The notes under the pieces were generated by a model. The model worked only from the letters and a program-made list of their open reading frames with translations. It had not been told where the DNA came from and did not search any database. 64,000 nucleotides of DNA, taken from positions 10,355,001 to 10,419,000 of the forward strand of contig CM028889.1 in NCBI GenBank assembly GCA_016801885.1. The letters run 5' to 3'. This document shows positions 40,201 through 52,922 of this stretch, piece by piece; position 1 is the first letter of the stretch; each line of letters begins with the position of its first letter. The position numbers and the translations under genes were made by a program. The stretch comes from Toxotes chatareus. Lineage: Eukaryota; Chordata; Actinopteri; Toxotidae.

Positions 40201-43200
40201 TGCTATATTTGTAATACTCTGTTGTCAGTGCTATAAATCAGTGTCTCTCATTTTGTAACATAAAAGTCCTGATTTTAGTGTGTATGAGGTATTTTCATAC
40301 ATCGTTTCCTGATTGAGTGTACTGCAGTGTAGACTGCAGTGTCATGCTAGAGGTGATCAAAATTAGTTATGTCCAGCTCATTCAGGCCATAAAGAAGGGA
40401 GATCTGTTTTCTGAACTTAGTTTGGTTAAGTCAACTCAAAATAAGCAAAGCGTGATGAGTGAAATAAGCATTCAGTGGTGAAGTGTGGGTGTTAGGTACA
40501 ATGAAACTATAGATTAACCTAATACCACATATGGCATAAACATAGGATAAATTAAACAAAATCAAACTGATTAAAACCATCCTTTCAGGAGGGGGTCGGG
40601 AAGGCATCTTGTAAGCAATCAAGGAGGACCTGAAAGAGGAGGTACAGTCAAGCCAAAACAACAGATACTGTCATATGGCCCAGGCCATGACGCCAAAGTT
40701 GGTGGTGGCAGCAGCAGAAGCAGCAGCAAGGAGAGCATAGGATGATAGTTCAACTTTTCTTACTTGCTGCTGTGCCTCGCCGTGTGACCATAGCAACCAC
40801 AAAAAACACAGATAGGGAAACGGTGCAAGACCTGATTTCACTGGACTTCCATGAATTATTCACCATAATTCTTAAGAAAACATACTGATAAATGAAGGGA
40901 AATGTTACTGATACAACTTCAAACCTCAATAAACAACATTAATAATACTAGTGAGCAAAACCTACTGTATTAATTGTGTCATATTTCCAGTGTGTGATGA
41001 GATCATACTAGATGACGAGCAGCAGCCTGTGGTATACAGAATGGTGCAACATGGAAGTAGCAAGGCAGCAGCCACGATCGCTGTCTGAAAGCATCTTTAC
41101 TGCTGAGATCTCACAGTTTTTAGGTTTTCAGTGGCACGTTGTCACCTGTAAATTATTATGAAAAACAAAAGAAAAATAGAAAATTGTTTTGTGGTCTCTC
41201 ACACACACACACGCACTGTTGTTGTGCGGGTGTGTACCATGTCTTTCCTCTAGTTTTTCTCTCTGACTTTTCTCTGTTGGACTTTTTACTTTCCCTTCCT
41301 TCCTTCCTTCTTTACTTTCCTTGACCTTCTGCATTCGCTATCTAATGTTATTTGTTATCAGTGCTCTCGACACCCAGTGGGTCAGTGATTAGTCAAACAA
41401 ACTCATCCCACTTTCCTCCTCCTCTCCTGCTCTAATTCACCTCTGTAGTAGTGGGTCCTACTGTGTGACCCCTGTGCTCCATTTGTTTGTGTGTATATGT
41501 GTATGTATAAACATCACTTGGGTTAAGTTTTAGCAGACATACTGCCCTCCTATCCTGCTAATTGACAGACTGATTGACACCCTCACTCCCCAAACCCTCC
41601 CCCAACTGTACCTCTGATACCCTGCGGTCCTCCAGGGAAGTGATATCACCAGGTCAGGAGCATTGTGAGGAGTGACAGGATTGATGTAGGGTCCTTCCCC
41701 GCACGTCAAATCACCGTGTATGTGTTAACCCTATTATTAAAACTCTTTAGCTTCATCCACAGTCGTGACTTCCAGCCTGTGTGGGCAAAGACTGGGCCCT
41801 TAAACAAATTCTTCTGCAGAGTGCAGTCCAATACTTCAAACACAAGCATCTATATCTGGGAGTCATTCTGTGGACTATTTTAAATCAGATTTGTATCCAA
41901 GTTACATTTAGTGAAATGTTAACATAAATGAATGTTTACTTTCTATCTCAAATCAAGAATAATTCAACCGTGAGCAATTCCTAAAAGCTTTAGCATTTAC
42001 TGTGCAAACCCACCAGTGCCTGCTATGCTTTTTCTGGGAAAATTCCTCTGACTTACTGGATGTGATACATTTTACATTTCTGGCAACAGAAACAGTAGCT
42101 TGTTTGAAATAAACACAAGAACTGCACACAGTATTTATCATGTGCAGAGATAACCATCATGACTTAGGCCATATTCAAGCCGACAGTAGCCCTTCATGTA
42201 AAAATGCAGCCCCCTCACTCTATTGAATAGGACCACTCCATGGTTACAGTGTCCAATAATAATGTGTGAATAATGTATTTCTGCTTTTTACTCAGTGATT
42301 GTTTCAATAACTTTCCAAAGCAATAAAATCCATCCTCACAGTGTTTTGGCATCTGATAAAAATTCAAACTCATGAAAATATTATTTAAACTGGGCTTCTT
42401 GAATTATATTTGTCTTCTCACCAGTACCTGAAGCAGCACTCCCCCACCAAGGCAGGCTCTTGCATTTTTTTGTTTTTTTTGTTTTTTAAGGTATGGCTGT
42501 TTTTGGTCTGAGCTCTTCTGTCAGAGCAAACCTGTGAGCCCGTGTTCAGACATTCATTTGCCACCACACTATATGTTGTCAGCAAGGCATTGCATTGACC
42601 ATTCGAATGCATGCATGTGCTTATTACAGGTAGATTACTGCGTAACAGATTCTCCAGAGAACCAAATAATTGCCACAGTGACTTGTTTTTCAATTTCCTC
42701 TCTAAATCTCTCTTGTATGCTTCTTCTTGCTTCCTTGTTCTTTTAGTACACTCTGAATCTTTCCAACCTTCTCTCTGACAGAAGCCTCTATTGTTGCAGT
42801 CAGTGAGCAGTAGTAACACGAGGACCCAGGAGGGCCTTCCCTTTCTCCATTGTATCCTAATGCAGTGCCTCAGTCGCCCTCACTCGCTGTTCATTCCCAG
42901 TGCGGTCATGGGCCACTGGAAGCCACAGACCCCAGTCAACCTCAGCCTCTGGTGGCCATTTTGGCTCCCTGTCACTGAGAGATCATTACACACTGCAACC
43001 ACACATGTATTCTCCAGTTTTCTTATGATAATTGAATGGCACTGTCTGTGAGTTGATACCAGTATGAGAGCACCCAACACATGAATCACTGCCCTACAGT
43101 CATTGTTGGCCATTGAAAAATATCAGTATATATTTCACCAACATCGTACAGATAACACTGAAAAAGTGACTTTGGCAACATCCTAAATTCATGTTTTAGC

Positions 43201-46200
43201 TGAGCACTAATTCTGTGTTATCTTTGATAACACAGACATGATCCTGAACAAATTGTGTTTTCAAATTTTTTTATTGTCTGAGTCAGACTTACTTCTAGAG
43301 CGAAAACACAATCTCTTGAGGACAGTGACCACACGTTTGTCTATTGTTTTCTTACCCTCATCCTCTTTGCCGATGCATTCCTTTCCAGACCCACAAGTGT
43401 CTTTGATTCGTTGTTGGATACCTTCCCTTTACAACACACACACCATCTCACACGCATACACATGTTCACAAACTCAGAGGAGGTAGTGTTAGATGTTTCT
43501 CCAGCATGTCACCTTATCTTAAATGATATAGTGTGAGTTCTCTACAAATTAATACAGAAATGCCCTAAAATAAATGTACTATAAACCTACAAATCAGACT
43601 TTAAAGGACTGTACATACATACTTAAACCACACAGCTGTGTTTTAGGAATTTGCATACATTTTCTTTAACATTTCAGGCATCCATTTCTTTCCGTTCATT
43701 TCCCTGTGGTCTTAAGGGAACTTTGCTTGAGTTGTGCAGTATATTAGAGTGAACTTCAAGGCTGCATTTTGCTACATTCTTGCTTTGTGGTTAAACAGTT
43801 GAAGTGCAGACTGATTACAGTTTACACTTTTCAAATCAATCTGCACTCAAACTGCTCTCATATGTAGAAATAGCGCAACTTTGACCAACATCAATGCAGA
43901 TTTGATGTTCATGGTGATGGATCAACCAGGTTTAAGGGGACTGCAAACTGGTTTTCATATTGTATGGAAATGAATGACAATTGGCTGTCTAGGACACATT
44001 TCCTGATTTCATTCAAGTGTTGAATACTGCCAGCAAATGCCCAGTTTTCCACCAACCTTATCACATATAACACAGTCTGAGGGACATTCCTAATCACAAT
44101 ACAACAGCTGTGACCTCATGCAGCTCATCTCCTCTTCATTTATCAGCCACGGCAGCTCCTGAAATCTAAAATGTCTCTGGGATGCGCCCCTGGCATCCTC
44201 ACCCTCAAATCCCATCCTTTCTATATCCCCTCCAACAAGGAGTATTGAGTTTCACATGCTCTTAACCCCAAAACTCAACACAAACCCGTCATCCCAGCCC
44301 ACAGCTTGTTGATGAGAAATACCCAAGTTTACATGCTTAGAGCTTAAAGATTTTGCCCATAGTCAAAACATAAACCAAAGTATGGACCTAACTAAGGATC
44401 GCTAAGGAAAGAAAGGTTTGCTTATTCTGGAATAAACAGTGTTTGCACTACATTGGTAATGTCACACACTTTTTGTGTTGTTTTTGAAGGTAATTTGAGG
44501 ACTACTTCCATGCTTAGAAGCCTTCTGCATAATTCAAGTCACTCTCAACAGTGTACTTTGAAATTTCACAATAATGCTGGAATAGATTTTTGAGTTTGGA
44601 TAGATAACACAGAGTAACTTCAAAACTAAGGGGAGGCTTAGCTCTAAAAAACATATCACTAGCTTTGCCAAAAAGATGATTCATTGATTGGTCAGTTAGA
44701 AAACCAAAGAAGACTATCAGGAACTGGAACAGGCAGCTGATCAGTTAGTTAGCTTCTTTCTCTTGTCTTCCATTTACTTTATTGTTGTACTTTGCTATTT
44801 TTTTTCTGTTTGCTTTTTATCTGGCAGCTCTCAGTACTGTCCTGTGTGACTGTATGGAAAATTTGAAGCAGATGAAACTGAAGAAGAGTCATGTTTGCAG
44901 GGGAAAGAGCCTTGTGTTGAGAGGTGGGGTGGGGTTGTTGACAGGTCCTGTGGAGGTAACGAGAAAAGGGCGAGTCTGCATTTTGATTGATTATGAGTTT
45001 TAAAAGAGTCCAGTTGTTTTGTTCTTGATGCCAAATTGAACTTCTTTTTTGATGAAGTGTGGAGTCGATATTTATTATATTAAATAGTTTTTTTTTATAC
45101 TGTTCTTTATTAACACCTACATGACCCAGAGGAAAACTTTCTAGATCATCTATTGCATCATCTATGTCTATATGCATCTCTGGTACGATGGATGGTGCAA
45201 GTTTTTTAACGTTCTCTTTCTTGCTGTCCACTTTTTGCACATGCTTGCTTGCTTGTATCTCTTTTCTTACATGTCAACTCTGCATATGTGCACATTTTTA
45301 GAAAACATACTTAAAACTCACAACCCATCAGGATGCACTCAGTTCTTATTGGCACCACTCAGGTGTAAATGTATGGAGCCTGATGGATATGAATCAGGGT
45401 GGTGCTGGAAAAAAGAACATGGCTGCTTAGCAAGCGCTTCCCTGAATAAATAATGAGGTTGGAAAAAATGTAATTGGACAATGAATCAATGTCCTGCATA
45501 CCTTGTTTAGGTTCTGTGGTGGGGCTCGCCTTTCTGTTTAGATCTGGATTATAGATTGGGTCTCAGAGGGAAAAACCTCTCCTTGTAATTAACTATTATA
45601 AAACATTACACAGAGGGCCCGTGGCGTTGGTGTGTAAAATAAAAGGCCTAAACAGCCATCCACTGTTTACACAAATAGCAACCGCACTTGGCTCTCCCTG
45701 CCTGGGATAGCTTACACAGACACAGAAATAAATGGATACTAGGAAAAGATTTTCAGAAAACCTCAGATGTCTCACAGTGATTAGGTTTTTGTAGATGTGT
45801 CTTTCCTGCCCATTTCTCTCTTTAAGCATGTTACAAGTCTTTTATGCCATACTGGACAGGATACAGACACTTTAATATGCCTCGTAGACATGATTCTCAA
45901 TCTAACTCAACTTGAAGAAGAGTGAAAGAAATTAAAATATAGAAAGCGGTGGGGGCGATTTCTGATTTGGACTGAGCTGGTTCGATTGAGGCTGTTTGGA
46001 CTTTCTTGAGTTGTAATTTGCCCGCGGGGATCTGGCTGCATTGCGGTGGATCGTCTACTCTCCCTTGTCATTTACTTGTCTGTGTGTGGCTTGATGTCAG
46101 CGTGGATGTGTGTGTCCACCATCTTCGGTGACGCACAACCAAGCTAACCTCTCGGCTGCCTGGACACAGTCCAGCCCTCACTCTTTATCCTCTGTATGTG

Positions 46201-46608
46201 TTTTCTCATGCTCCAGCTGCGTTTTCATATTCTGGTTCATTACATTCAGAACGGAAGCAGCTCAATCAATCAACTGTCCGTCAAATCATTCGAGTACTTC
46301 TCAGAGTGGTGGCTTTCTTGCTCCTCTTACAGATTTAGTGCCAGACAGGATTTTCACCTAAAGAGAAGAAGCCCAACGCCAAAGGAAAAATATCTGAAGA
46401 TGTAGCAGTTTGTGGTTTGACGAAGGGGTGCTAAGCCGTCTGCAGGCACACCACAACATGAACTCATTATTACTGATATCCACATTTTACTAGGAAATTA
46501 CATATTCCAAGGATAAAATCTGCTTAAACCTGTATTAAGCTGTAAATGTAATGTTACCATATCTCTGTGGAATCGGCAGTATGCAGGGCACTGCTCTATA
46601 TTTCTGTT

Positions 46609-46609
<1 letters not shown>

Positions 46610-46647
<38 letters not shown>
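46610..46647. repeat. (GT)n microsatellite
   Basis: About 19 GT dinucleotides in intron 4. A shorter GT run follows at about 46800-46819. Confidence 0.95.
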
Positions 46648-46651
<4 letters not shown>

Positions 46652-48239
46652 GTCTGGAAAGCTCATTTAGATCTGTACAGACAGGGGTAGAGTCAGAGAG
46701 CTGACCTTGGCCCTTCAGTCACTTAACACTCCTCAGAGAGAGGGAACCTAATGACCCTGAACTCACAGCGTGCTAACACACCCTTGGCATTGCTAAAGTT
46801 GTGTGTGTGTGTGTGTGTCTTGTGCCATGATGGGTGCTCATGCATTTGTGCGTGCATGCCTACACCATTGTCACCTTGTTTTCAGATGCATCTTTAAAGT
46901 ATTTTATAGCACTGTTACAGTTTGTGGAGTAATTAGAGTAATTCTCACATAGTAATGTCACTTGTAAACTATCTGACTCGTGTCAGCAAAGGCAGCAGTC
47001 GTGGACGTGTGATAATGAAGCACCAAGCCACAATTTTAGTGTTAGACACAATGTGAAGCACTGTGTTGCTGTTTTCATGAAGTGGGAGCAACACTGTATC
47101 AAATAAGTATGAAATGTACAGTTTGTTACGTCAACGTGAGGCTGATAAACAAAGATGTAAGCGGCTGTTATTTCAAACAGAGCTCTTTCTTTGTAAGTTC
47201 AGTAAGTGTTTTTGTTATTTACTGGCAAATCAGAGCTAAAGATAAAGATCTGTCTGTTTTATTAATTTTGAAGTTTTTCCAAACATTTCACAGTCTTGTC
47301 AGTTTCAAACGGAGAGCTTTTGTTTGCCATTACTCAAGCATTAGTGTCTGAAGCATGAAGAGCTACTTTCAATCAGCTTCTAGCTACAATATGGTTCTTT
47401 TGTGCTTGGCTGTGTATGTGTGCGTGCGTGTGTGTGCGTGTATGCGCATGGGCAGTGGCATCATGCACTCCCCTATATATTGTGGTTGCGCTTGGTCTTA
47501 CAGTCCTCATGGCACAACTTAAAACACATGACACAGTGATCTCACACTGAACGCATAGCCTGCTAGTCAGCATGTGGTTTGTGTGTGTGCGTGCATATGT
47601 GAGAGTGTATATTCAGAATGAAAGAGGTGAGAGACTGAGGCAGAACAAGTATGAGGAGCCGAGATACATGGATTAAAAAAAGAACAGCAAGAGCACAGGA
47701 CAACTACATAACCAGAAAACAGAGAAGGGCTATAAAGTCAAGAGTCACTGAAGGAGGAAGTCATGTAGTAGTGAAAACAGAATCATCAGCCGATTCTTTC
47801 TCTCTATCCATGTGTTTCAAATTATGGTTCATGATGGCATCTCTGTGCCATAAACAGGAATAAAGTCAAACAGCCAAACATTCATTCTTAATGCGGTTTA
47901 CATCTGTACTGTGAACTGGGATGTGTGTGTGTGGGTTTTAGATCTCTGCCTTTGATTGAGCGTGACTTATCTTTAGCCAAGCAAAGGGAGACTTCTTATT
48001 TTAGTACCCATGACAAGGAATAGCTGCAACCAGTGCAACCAGTTGGTTCTGTGTGATAGACAAAGAGAGACTGACATCTAGTGGTCTTTCTTTGCATTGC
48101 AACACATTTTGGCATCTGTTCTTCTTTAACTCTGTCCCATGAGTATAAATGTGGCAGAGAGGTGTGTTATTGTTGAGACAAATGTAAACTAACTTTGAAT
48201 ATTCCAACTCTCTCCTTTCTGTGTTTCTGTATATCTCAG

Positions 48240-48367
48240 GGAAGAATTTGATGAAGAGGGTTTCTGCCAACCGTACAGAGGCATAGCCTGCGCCCGCTTC
48301 ATCGGTAACCGCAGCATCTTTGTTGATTCATTGCAAATGCAGGGCGAGATCGAGACCCAGATTACAG
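48240..48367 (+). CDS. ror1: ror1 exon 5 (start of Frizzled-type CRD)
   Basis: A 128-bp exon between ATCTCAG and GTGAGA, encoding residues 129-171 and one base of residue 172. It opens with an acidic stretch (EEFDEEG) and then GFCQPYRGIACARFIGN, the first cysteines of the Frizzled-like cysteine-rich domain. In ROR1 that domain binds Wnt5a. A sequon (NRS) follows. The match to remembered human ROR1 is near-identical across GFCQPYRGIACARFIGN. The exon stands alone after the 20.6-kb intron 4. Confidence 0.96.
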
Positions 48368-49838
48368 GTGAGAAAGAGGCAATGTGTTTAATGGGTTTGA
48401 CCCACCTTACTGCAAAAAAAAAGTTAATTTCTCATTGGGCCATGGGCCAAATTCAACTTCTGCATGCACGATGAGATGACATTCATTGATAATATACATT
48501 TTCCTCTGCAGCTCATTGGTATTTCTTTCAGGTGTACTGAAAGAAAGTACTGCTGAACAGATTCTGTAAAATTCTGCTTTTTCTGAGGTATCACACTTGT
48601 GAATTCACACAGAGACTTGGATGATGATTGGAACCATTTGAACATAATTATTTTAGATTTATAGATTTATCTGTAATTATATGCTGCCAGATCAACAACA
48701 AAGCCTTACATGTTTTTTTAAGGACAAATTAGTTGTTCCCTCTCAGGAGTTGTGTGCCTGACAGGAAAAGCTGACAGCCTGCTTTCATCCAGTGAGTTCA
48801 GTAGTTCAGCCATCATTTAGCGGTTCTGTCCTGACTTGAAAAACTTTGTTCACATATGTCTTCCGCAGCTAGTGCAGATAGAAAAATCTGCATACCCTAA
48901 CCCAATAAAAACCTTCTGCAAATAAGGACTGTTTAGAAAGTAAACCTTAATTAATGTGCAGTAGGAAGAAAAGAGAACATCACTAATGGAGTTCAAAGGA
49001 AGTTCAGCAGGGTCACCAGTCTGTATGGAGCGCACATGGCCCACACGCTGTTTCATACTGTTCTAAATCTCTGTCTCTCTGCTTCTGTGTTTTTGTTTTG
49101 TGTGTTTGCATGCATATGTCATCAGAGGTCAGTGTAACGTGCATGTTATTGATTACACCCGTGCAGCTGTCAGCTTTTCCCCCAAACAGTTCTGGGACAA
49201 AGAGGCCATGAACCCAGACTCTAATCTGAAACATCAAGGACAAGTGATAATTGAGATTTATGATGCCACAGAGCTGTAATAAGCCTACTGTGGGACTGTT
49301 AATCATTCATTTTATAGCCAGAAAATGTACATTTACTGGTCATTCATCAACTAAAATTTAATGTCACCTGTACTGCTTTTACTATCATTTTATCCGAGCA
49401 ACATGTGCTGTAGAAGCACCTGGACAATAGCCAACTTTACTTATCTACTTTTCAATTTCTTGTCTTCTCCTCCACCTCCCACAGATCTGCCTTACTGACA
49501 GTGACAACCATAGAAAAGCATATGTTTGCAATAAATGTGTAGTATAACTATAAATCATACGTTTAAAGCTGCATCTTTCATTGTCAATCTCCCTCTTTGA
49601 TCCCTCAGGTGTGTAGATGCTCAAGTCTTTATTTCTTTTGATGAATGAAAGACAATCAAATTTATTTGGTATCCTGTCTTTTAAACAACAATAAAAACTT
49701 TAATATTGGTCTAGATGCAATTTTTTTTTGATGAAATTTGATTCCAGACTGTTTAAAATAAATTGAAGTGATATATCACCAAAAATCATCAAGGTCCTTT
49801 TTCTGTTCTAACACCACCTTTGCCTCCTTTGTTCCCAG
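48368..49838 (+). other. Intron 5 of ror1
   Basis: A 1.47-kb intron splitting the CRD between exons 5 and 6. It is AT-rich. I see no repeat, RNA gene or second gene in it. Confidence 0.85.
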
Positions 49839-50156
49839 CGGCCTTCACCATGATTGGGACATCCAACCATTTGTCCGACCGTTGCTCTCAGTTTGCCATC
49901 CCTTCTCTCTGCCACTTCGCCTTCCCTACATGCGACCGCAGCTCGGGAACCGATAAACCTCGGGACCTGTGTAAGGATGAGTGCGAGATCCTGGAGAACG
50001 ACTTGTGTAAGACCGAGTACATCATCGCCCGTTCAAACCCTTTAATCCTGAAGAGACTGAAGCTGCCAAACTGTGAGGACCTGGCTGCCTCTGACAGTCC
50101 CGAGGCTGCAAACTGTCTGAGGATAGGCATCCCCATGGCTGAGCCCATTAACAAGA
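49839..50156 (+). CDS. ror1: ror1 exon 6 (main part of Frizzled-type CRD)
   Basis: A 318-bp exon between GTTCCCAG and GTAAGA, encoding residues 172-277. It carries the bulk of the cysteine-rich domain, with landmarks FTMIGTS, CSQFAIPSLCH, PRDLCKDECEILEN and the closing AANCLRIGIPM (last CRD cysteine at residue 264). These match ROR-family CRDs closely. The acceptor is fixed by the split Ala codon shared with exon 5, and the donor by the Asn codon completed in exon 7. Confidence 0.97.
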
Positions 50157-50331
50157 GTAAGACTACTTCACCTGCTGATTAGATCACTTTCTTTATTGCT
50201 CCTGCTAAATACTACTTAATATTATTGTCTGAGGAGAGGTATCCCTGTGTGTTGTAGTAGCTAAGCTTTTTGGTGAGTTATTCTTTTTAAGTGACACATC
50301 AGCGAATCATTGCTGTTGTCTTGCTTTCCAG

Positions 50332-50577
50332 ATCACAAGTGTTACAATAGCAGTGGGGCAGACTACCGCGGGACAGTCAGTATGACAAAGTCGGGGCGTC
50401 AGTGTCAGCCGTGGAACTCCCAGTATCCTCACAGCCACACCTACCTGGCCGTCCGTTATCCAGAGCTGAACGGGGGACACTCGTACTGTCGCAACCCAGG
50501 GAACAAACATGAGGCCCCCTGGTGCTTCACGCTGGACGAGGCAGTCCGCATGGAGCTCTGTGATATACCCATCTGCG
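50332..50577 (+). CDS. ror1: ror1 exon 7 (kringle domain)
   Basis: A 246-bp exon between CTTTCCAG and GTGAGA, encoding residues 278-359. It is a complete kringle from HKCYN (Cys281) to CDIPIC (Cys359), with six cysteines and the conserved core QCQPWNSQYPH and ELNGGHSYCRNPGN. A sequon (NSS) lies just after the first cysteine. A kringle between a CRD and the membrane is unique to the ROR family among receptor tyrosine kinases. In ROR1 the kringle mediates heteromer formation. The intron on the 5' side is only 175 bp. Confidence 0.97.
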
Positions 50578-50807
50578 GTGAGAGACTACAATATGTTTAA
50601 GTCTGTTCTAATGACATTTACACTTATTGGTGTTGTCATGCATGACAGGGCAGATGACAGATGGTTTCATTTCTTTTTTATTGGAATTATTACTTTATCA
50701 GCAACAATAACAGTATGGAATGTGGCAAAATTGTCATATTGTATTTCACAATCATGCAATAATCTTTAGATCTGATATTATTCGTCTCTCTCCATTCATC
50801 CCCATAG

Positions 50808-51022
50808 ATCATAAAGACAAGTCTGGCGGCAGCAACATGGAGATCTTGTACATCCTGGTTCCCAGTGTGGCCATCCCACTAGCCATTGCCTTGCTGTTCT
50901 TCTTCATTTGTGTGTGCCGCAACAACCAGAAGTCTTCCAGGCCTCCCGCCCCCCGCCAGCCCAAACCAGTCCGAGGACAAAACGTTGAGATGTCCATGCT
51001 CACAACTGCATACAAGCCAAAG
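50808..51022 (+). CDS. ror1: ror1 exon 8 (juxtamembrane and transmembrane segment)
   Basis: A 215-bp exon between CCCATAG and GTACAG, encoding residues 360-431. After a short hydrophilic linker, residues 372-396 form one strongly hydrophobic transmembrane helix ending in FFFICVCRNNQKSS, followed by a basic, proline-rich cytoplasmic juxtamembrane region and NVEMSML. The transmembrane stretch matches remembered human ROR1 essentially residue for residue and is a main reason for choosing ror1 over ror2. The exon ends in phase 0 after Lys431. A 3.3-kb intron follows. Confidence 0.97.
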
Positions 51023-51416
51023 GTACAGAGGCACAGTAGATGATGCTTTGTGTGTGTAAAGTAAATGATGCCTTACTCACTGACACCAATGGGATGAACA
51101 AAATAATAAAAAACAGCACCACGACCCTCAGGAGTGACCGTACAGTTGAATTAACACCTCTCTAAAATAGTTTCAACAAAAACGGATTATAATCTTCATG
51201 AAGGGAAGCTGTATTGCAGGACTAACTAATAACCTGGCCACTGAGTGTATACTCACACAGCACTTTGGACTCTCCTGTGGTGACTCAAAATGAGCAATGT
51301 TTTGCTGTACTGATCTTTTGTAGTCGTAAGAGCAGACTGTGGAAGGAGTCAAAACACTGGCACAGCCCTCTGTGTGTCAACTGGGATACATCGCAGCATG
51401 CTGGGGTTACTGAGCT

Positions 51417-51426
<10 letters not shown>

Positions 51427-51448
<22 letters not shown>
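51427..51448. repeat. (GT)n microsatellite
   Basis: About 11 GT units in intron 8. Confidence 0.9.
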
Positions 51449-51449
<1 letters not shown>

Positions 51450-52527
51450 GAAATGACCTGTCTCGGCCAAAGCTTCAGATCTCTATCATCAGGGCTCAGC
51501 AGGTCCATGAGTGTTCAACTGCAGCTCTTTTCCTCTCTGTTTATTCCTCTCCCAGTGTCTCTTTTTCCACGTCTTCCCCACACTCCTCTCACTTAATCCA
51601 TCTTTCTTTGTTGCTCTTCTCCTCTCTCTCCCTCCATCCCTTTACCCCTGGAACTTTTTGTCATCCTTCACTCTCTCCTTCCTCCACTCCTTCTTTCACA
51701 GACTCTTTGTAATGTAGATTATCAAGCCTCTGCTCTGCCAGCCAACACATTGCTCACATTGGGATTTGTATCATATTTCTTTCAAGGCTGCATACTCGGT
51801 CATATCATGTCTGCGGGTGGCATGGTTATCTAGACAGCGTGTCTGCTTGTGCAAAACCAGAGCTGATGCTCAAGGTAATGTGTTTGATATGAATGTATGA
51901 TATTACCATCAACAGCTGTGGAGAGAACCGCAAAATATATCTGGTTTATTCTGTTTTTTCAAGTGGAACAAATGTTTCACTGGCCTAAAACGGGAATCTT
52001 TCCTCGATGTGTTTAAATGACGACCTTGTATCTGCAAAGAGGCAAGTTTATGGTACATCAAAGAAAGTTATTCAGAGAGACAGCCAGGCAGTTATGGAAT
52101 TATACAGTTGATTTCAAATGGTCTTTGTGGATCCATATCTTGAGATATGGTTCACAGATATCAGACCACAGAACAATTCACTGTAACAATTCAAAAGCAA
52201 ATAAAGCTTTTACAGAAGTACAGTTATCACCGATTTTTTCCACCACATGTATCTAACTTGGTATCTAATGACTAAAACCTAGAAGACAGTTTTAAATAAA
52301 TTAGGATTTACATGTAATTTCTGCCTTTTAAAACCTTTTTAGATACCTGTAAATCCTTGTATTATACAATAATTTATATGTATTATTGCCAAGGTGGGTC
52401 TCCCTCTCTGCCTCTCTTATCTACAACTTTGTCTTGGGTTAGGGTTAGGCTGCTACCCAGCAGGCTTTGCTGCAGGGTCACCCAGGGGCCAGTGCCTGTG
52501 ACAATCCATTTAGACACACATAAATGT

Positions 52528-52550
52528 ACACACACACACACACACACACA
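52528..52550. repeat. (CA)n microsatellite
   Basis: About 11 CA units in intron 8. Confidence 0.9.
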
Positions 52551-52858
52551 TAAAACTGCGGTGGTGTGAGGAGGATCTGAGGGTTTGGGTGTGGGGAGGA
52601 AAAGAAGGGGTGAAACAAACCCATAACTAAAAACATCTGTGTTTCTCATAACATCAGCAGGCCCCACACTTCTCTCATACACACAATTTTACACACAATC
52701 AGAAACACACAGACCACCCCCCTCAGAGCTCATACAGGCCTACGTGTGTGTGTGTGTGTCTCCTGCTCACAGAGGAATTTCATTATTCATCTCTGAGTTC
52801 CTGGAATCTGAAAATCTCTGCCAACCTCTCCTCACCTTTTATCTTCTCCCAAGTACAG

Positions 52859-52860
<2 letters not shown>

Positions 52861-52916
<56 letters not shown>

Positions 52917-52922
52917 GCACAC
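52861..52922. repeat. (CA)n microsatellite
   Basis: A run of about 25 AC units ending in ACGCACGCAC in intron 8. Confidence 0.97.

Larger units (their letters stand above)
27671..48239 (+). other. Intron 4 of ror1 (20.6 kb)
   Basis: The largest complete intron, separating the Ig/linker exons from the CRD. No other gene is supported. It holds two copies of an inverted-terminal-repeat element (31172-31452, 35020-35587), other probable dispersed repeats (30885-31010, 32640-32900, 35640-35790), microsatellites (33787-33817, 37184-37245, 46610-46647), and non-repetitive blocks of balanced composition that could be conserved regulatory DNA (about 30000-30190, 33826-33970, 36661-36850, 38500-38640). 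Confidence 0.8.

Noticed and set aside
42418..42819. 133-codon open frame on the - strand
   Set aside because: Lys-rich, low complexity at one end (from T-runs on the + strand), no recognisable domain, inside intron 4.
44779..45240. 153-codon open frame on the - strand
   Set aside because: It is among the longest open frames outside ror1, but the sequence is AT-rich with A-runs, shows no domain I recognise and has no splice or promoter support. It is most likely chance within intron 4.
45975..45995. GGTTCGATTGAGG resembling a tRNA B box
   Set aside because: No matching A box upstream and no cloverleaf can be drawn. Not a tRNA or a clear SINE head.
51527..51710. Long pyrimidine-rich tract that could form triplex DNA
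   Set aside because: No clear mirror repeat is visible, and such tracts are common in this window (for example 3780-3910 and 16090-16260).
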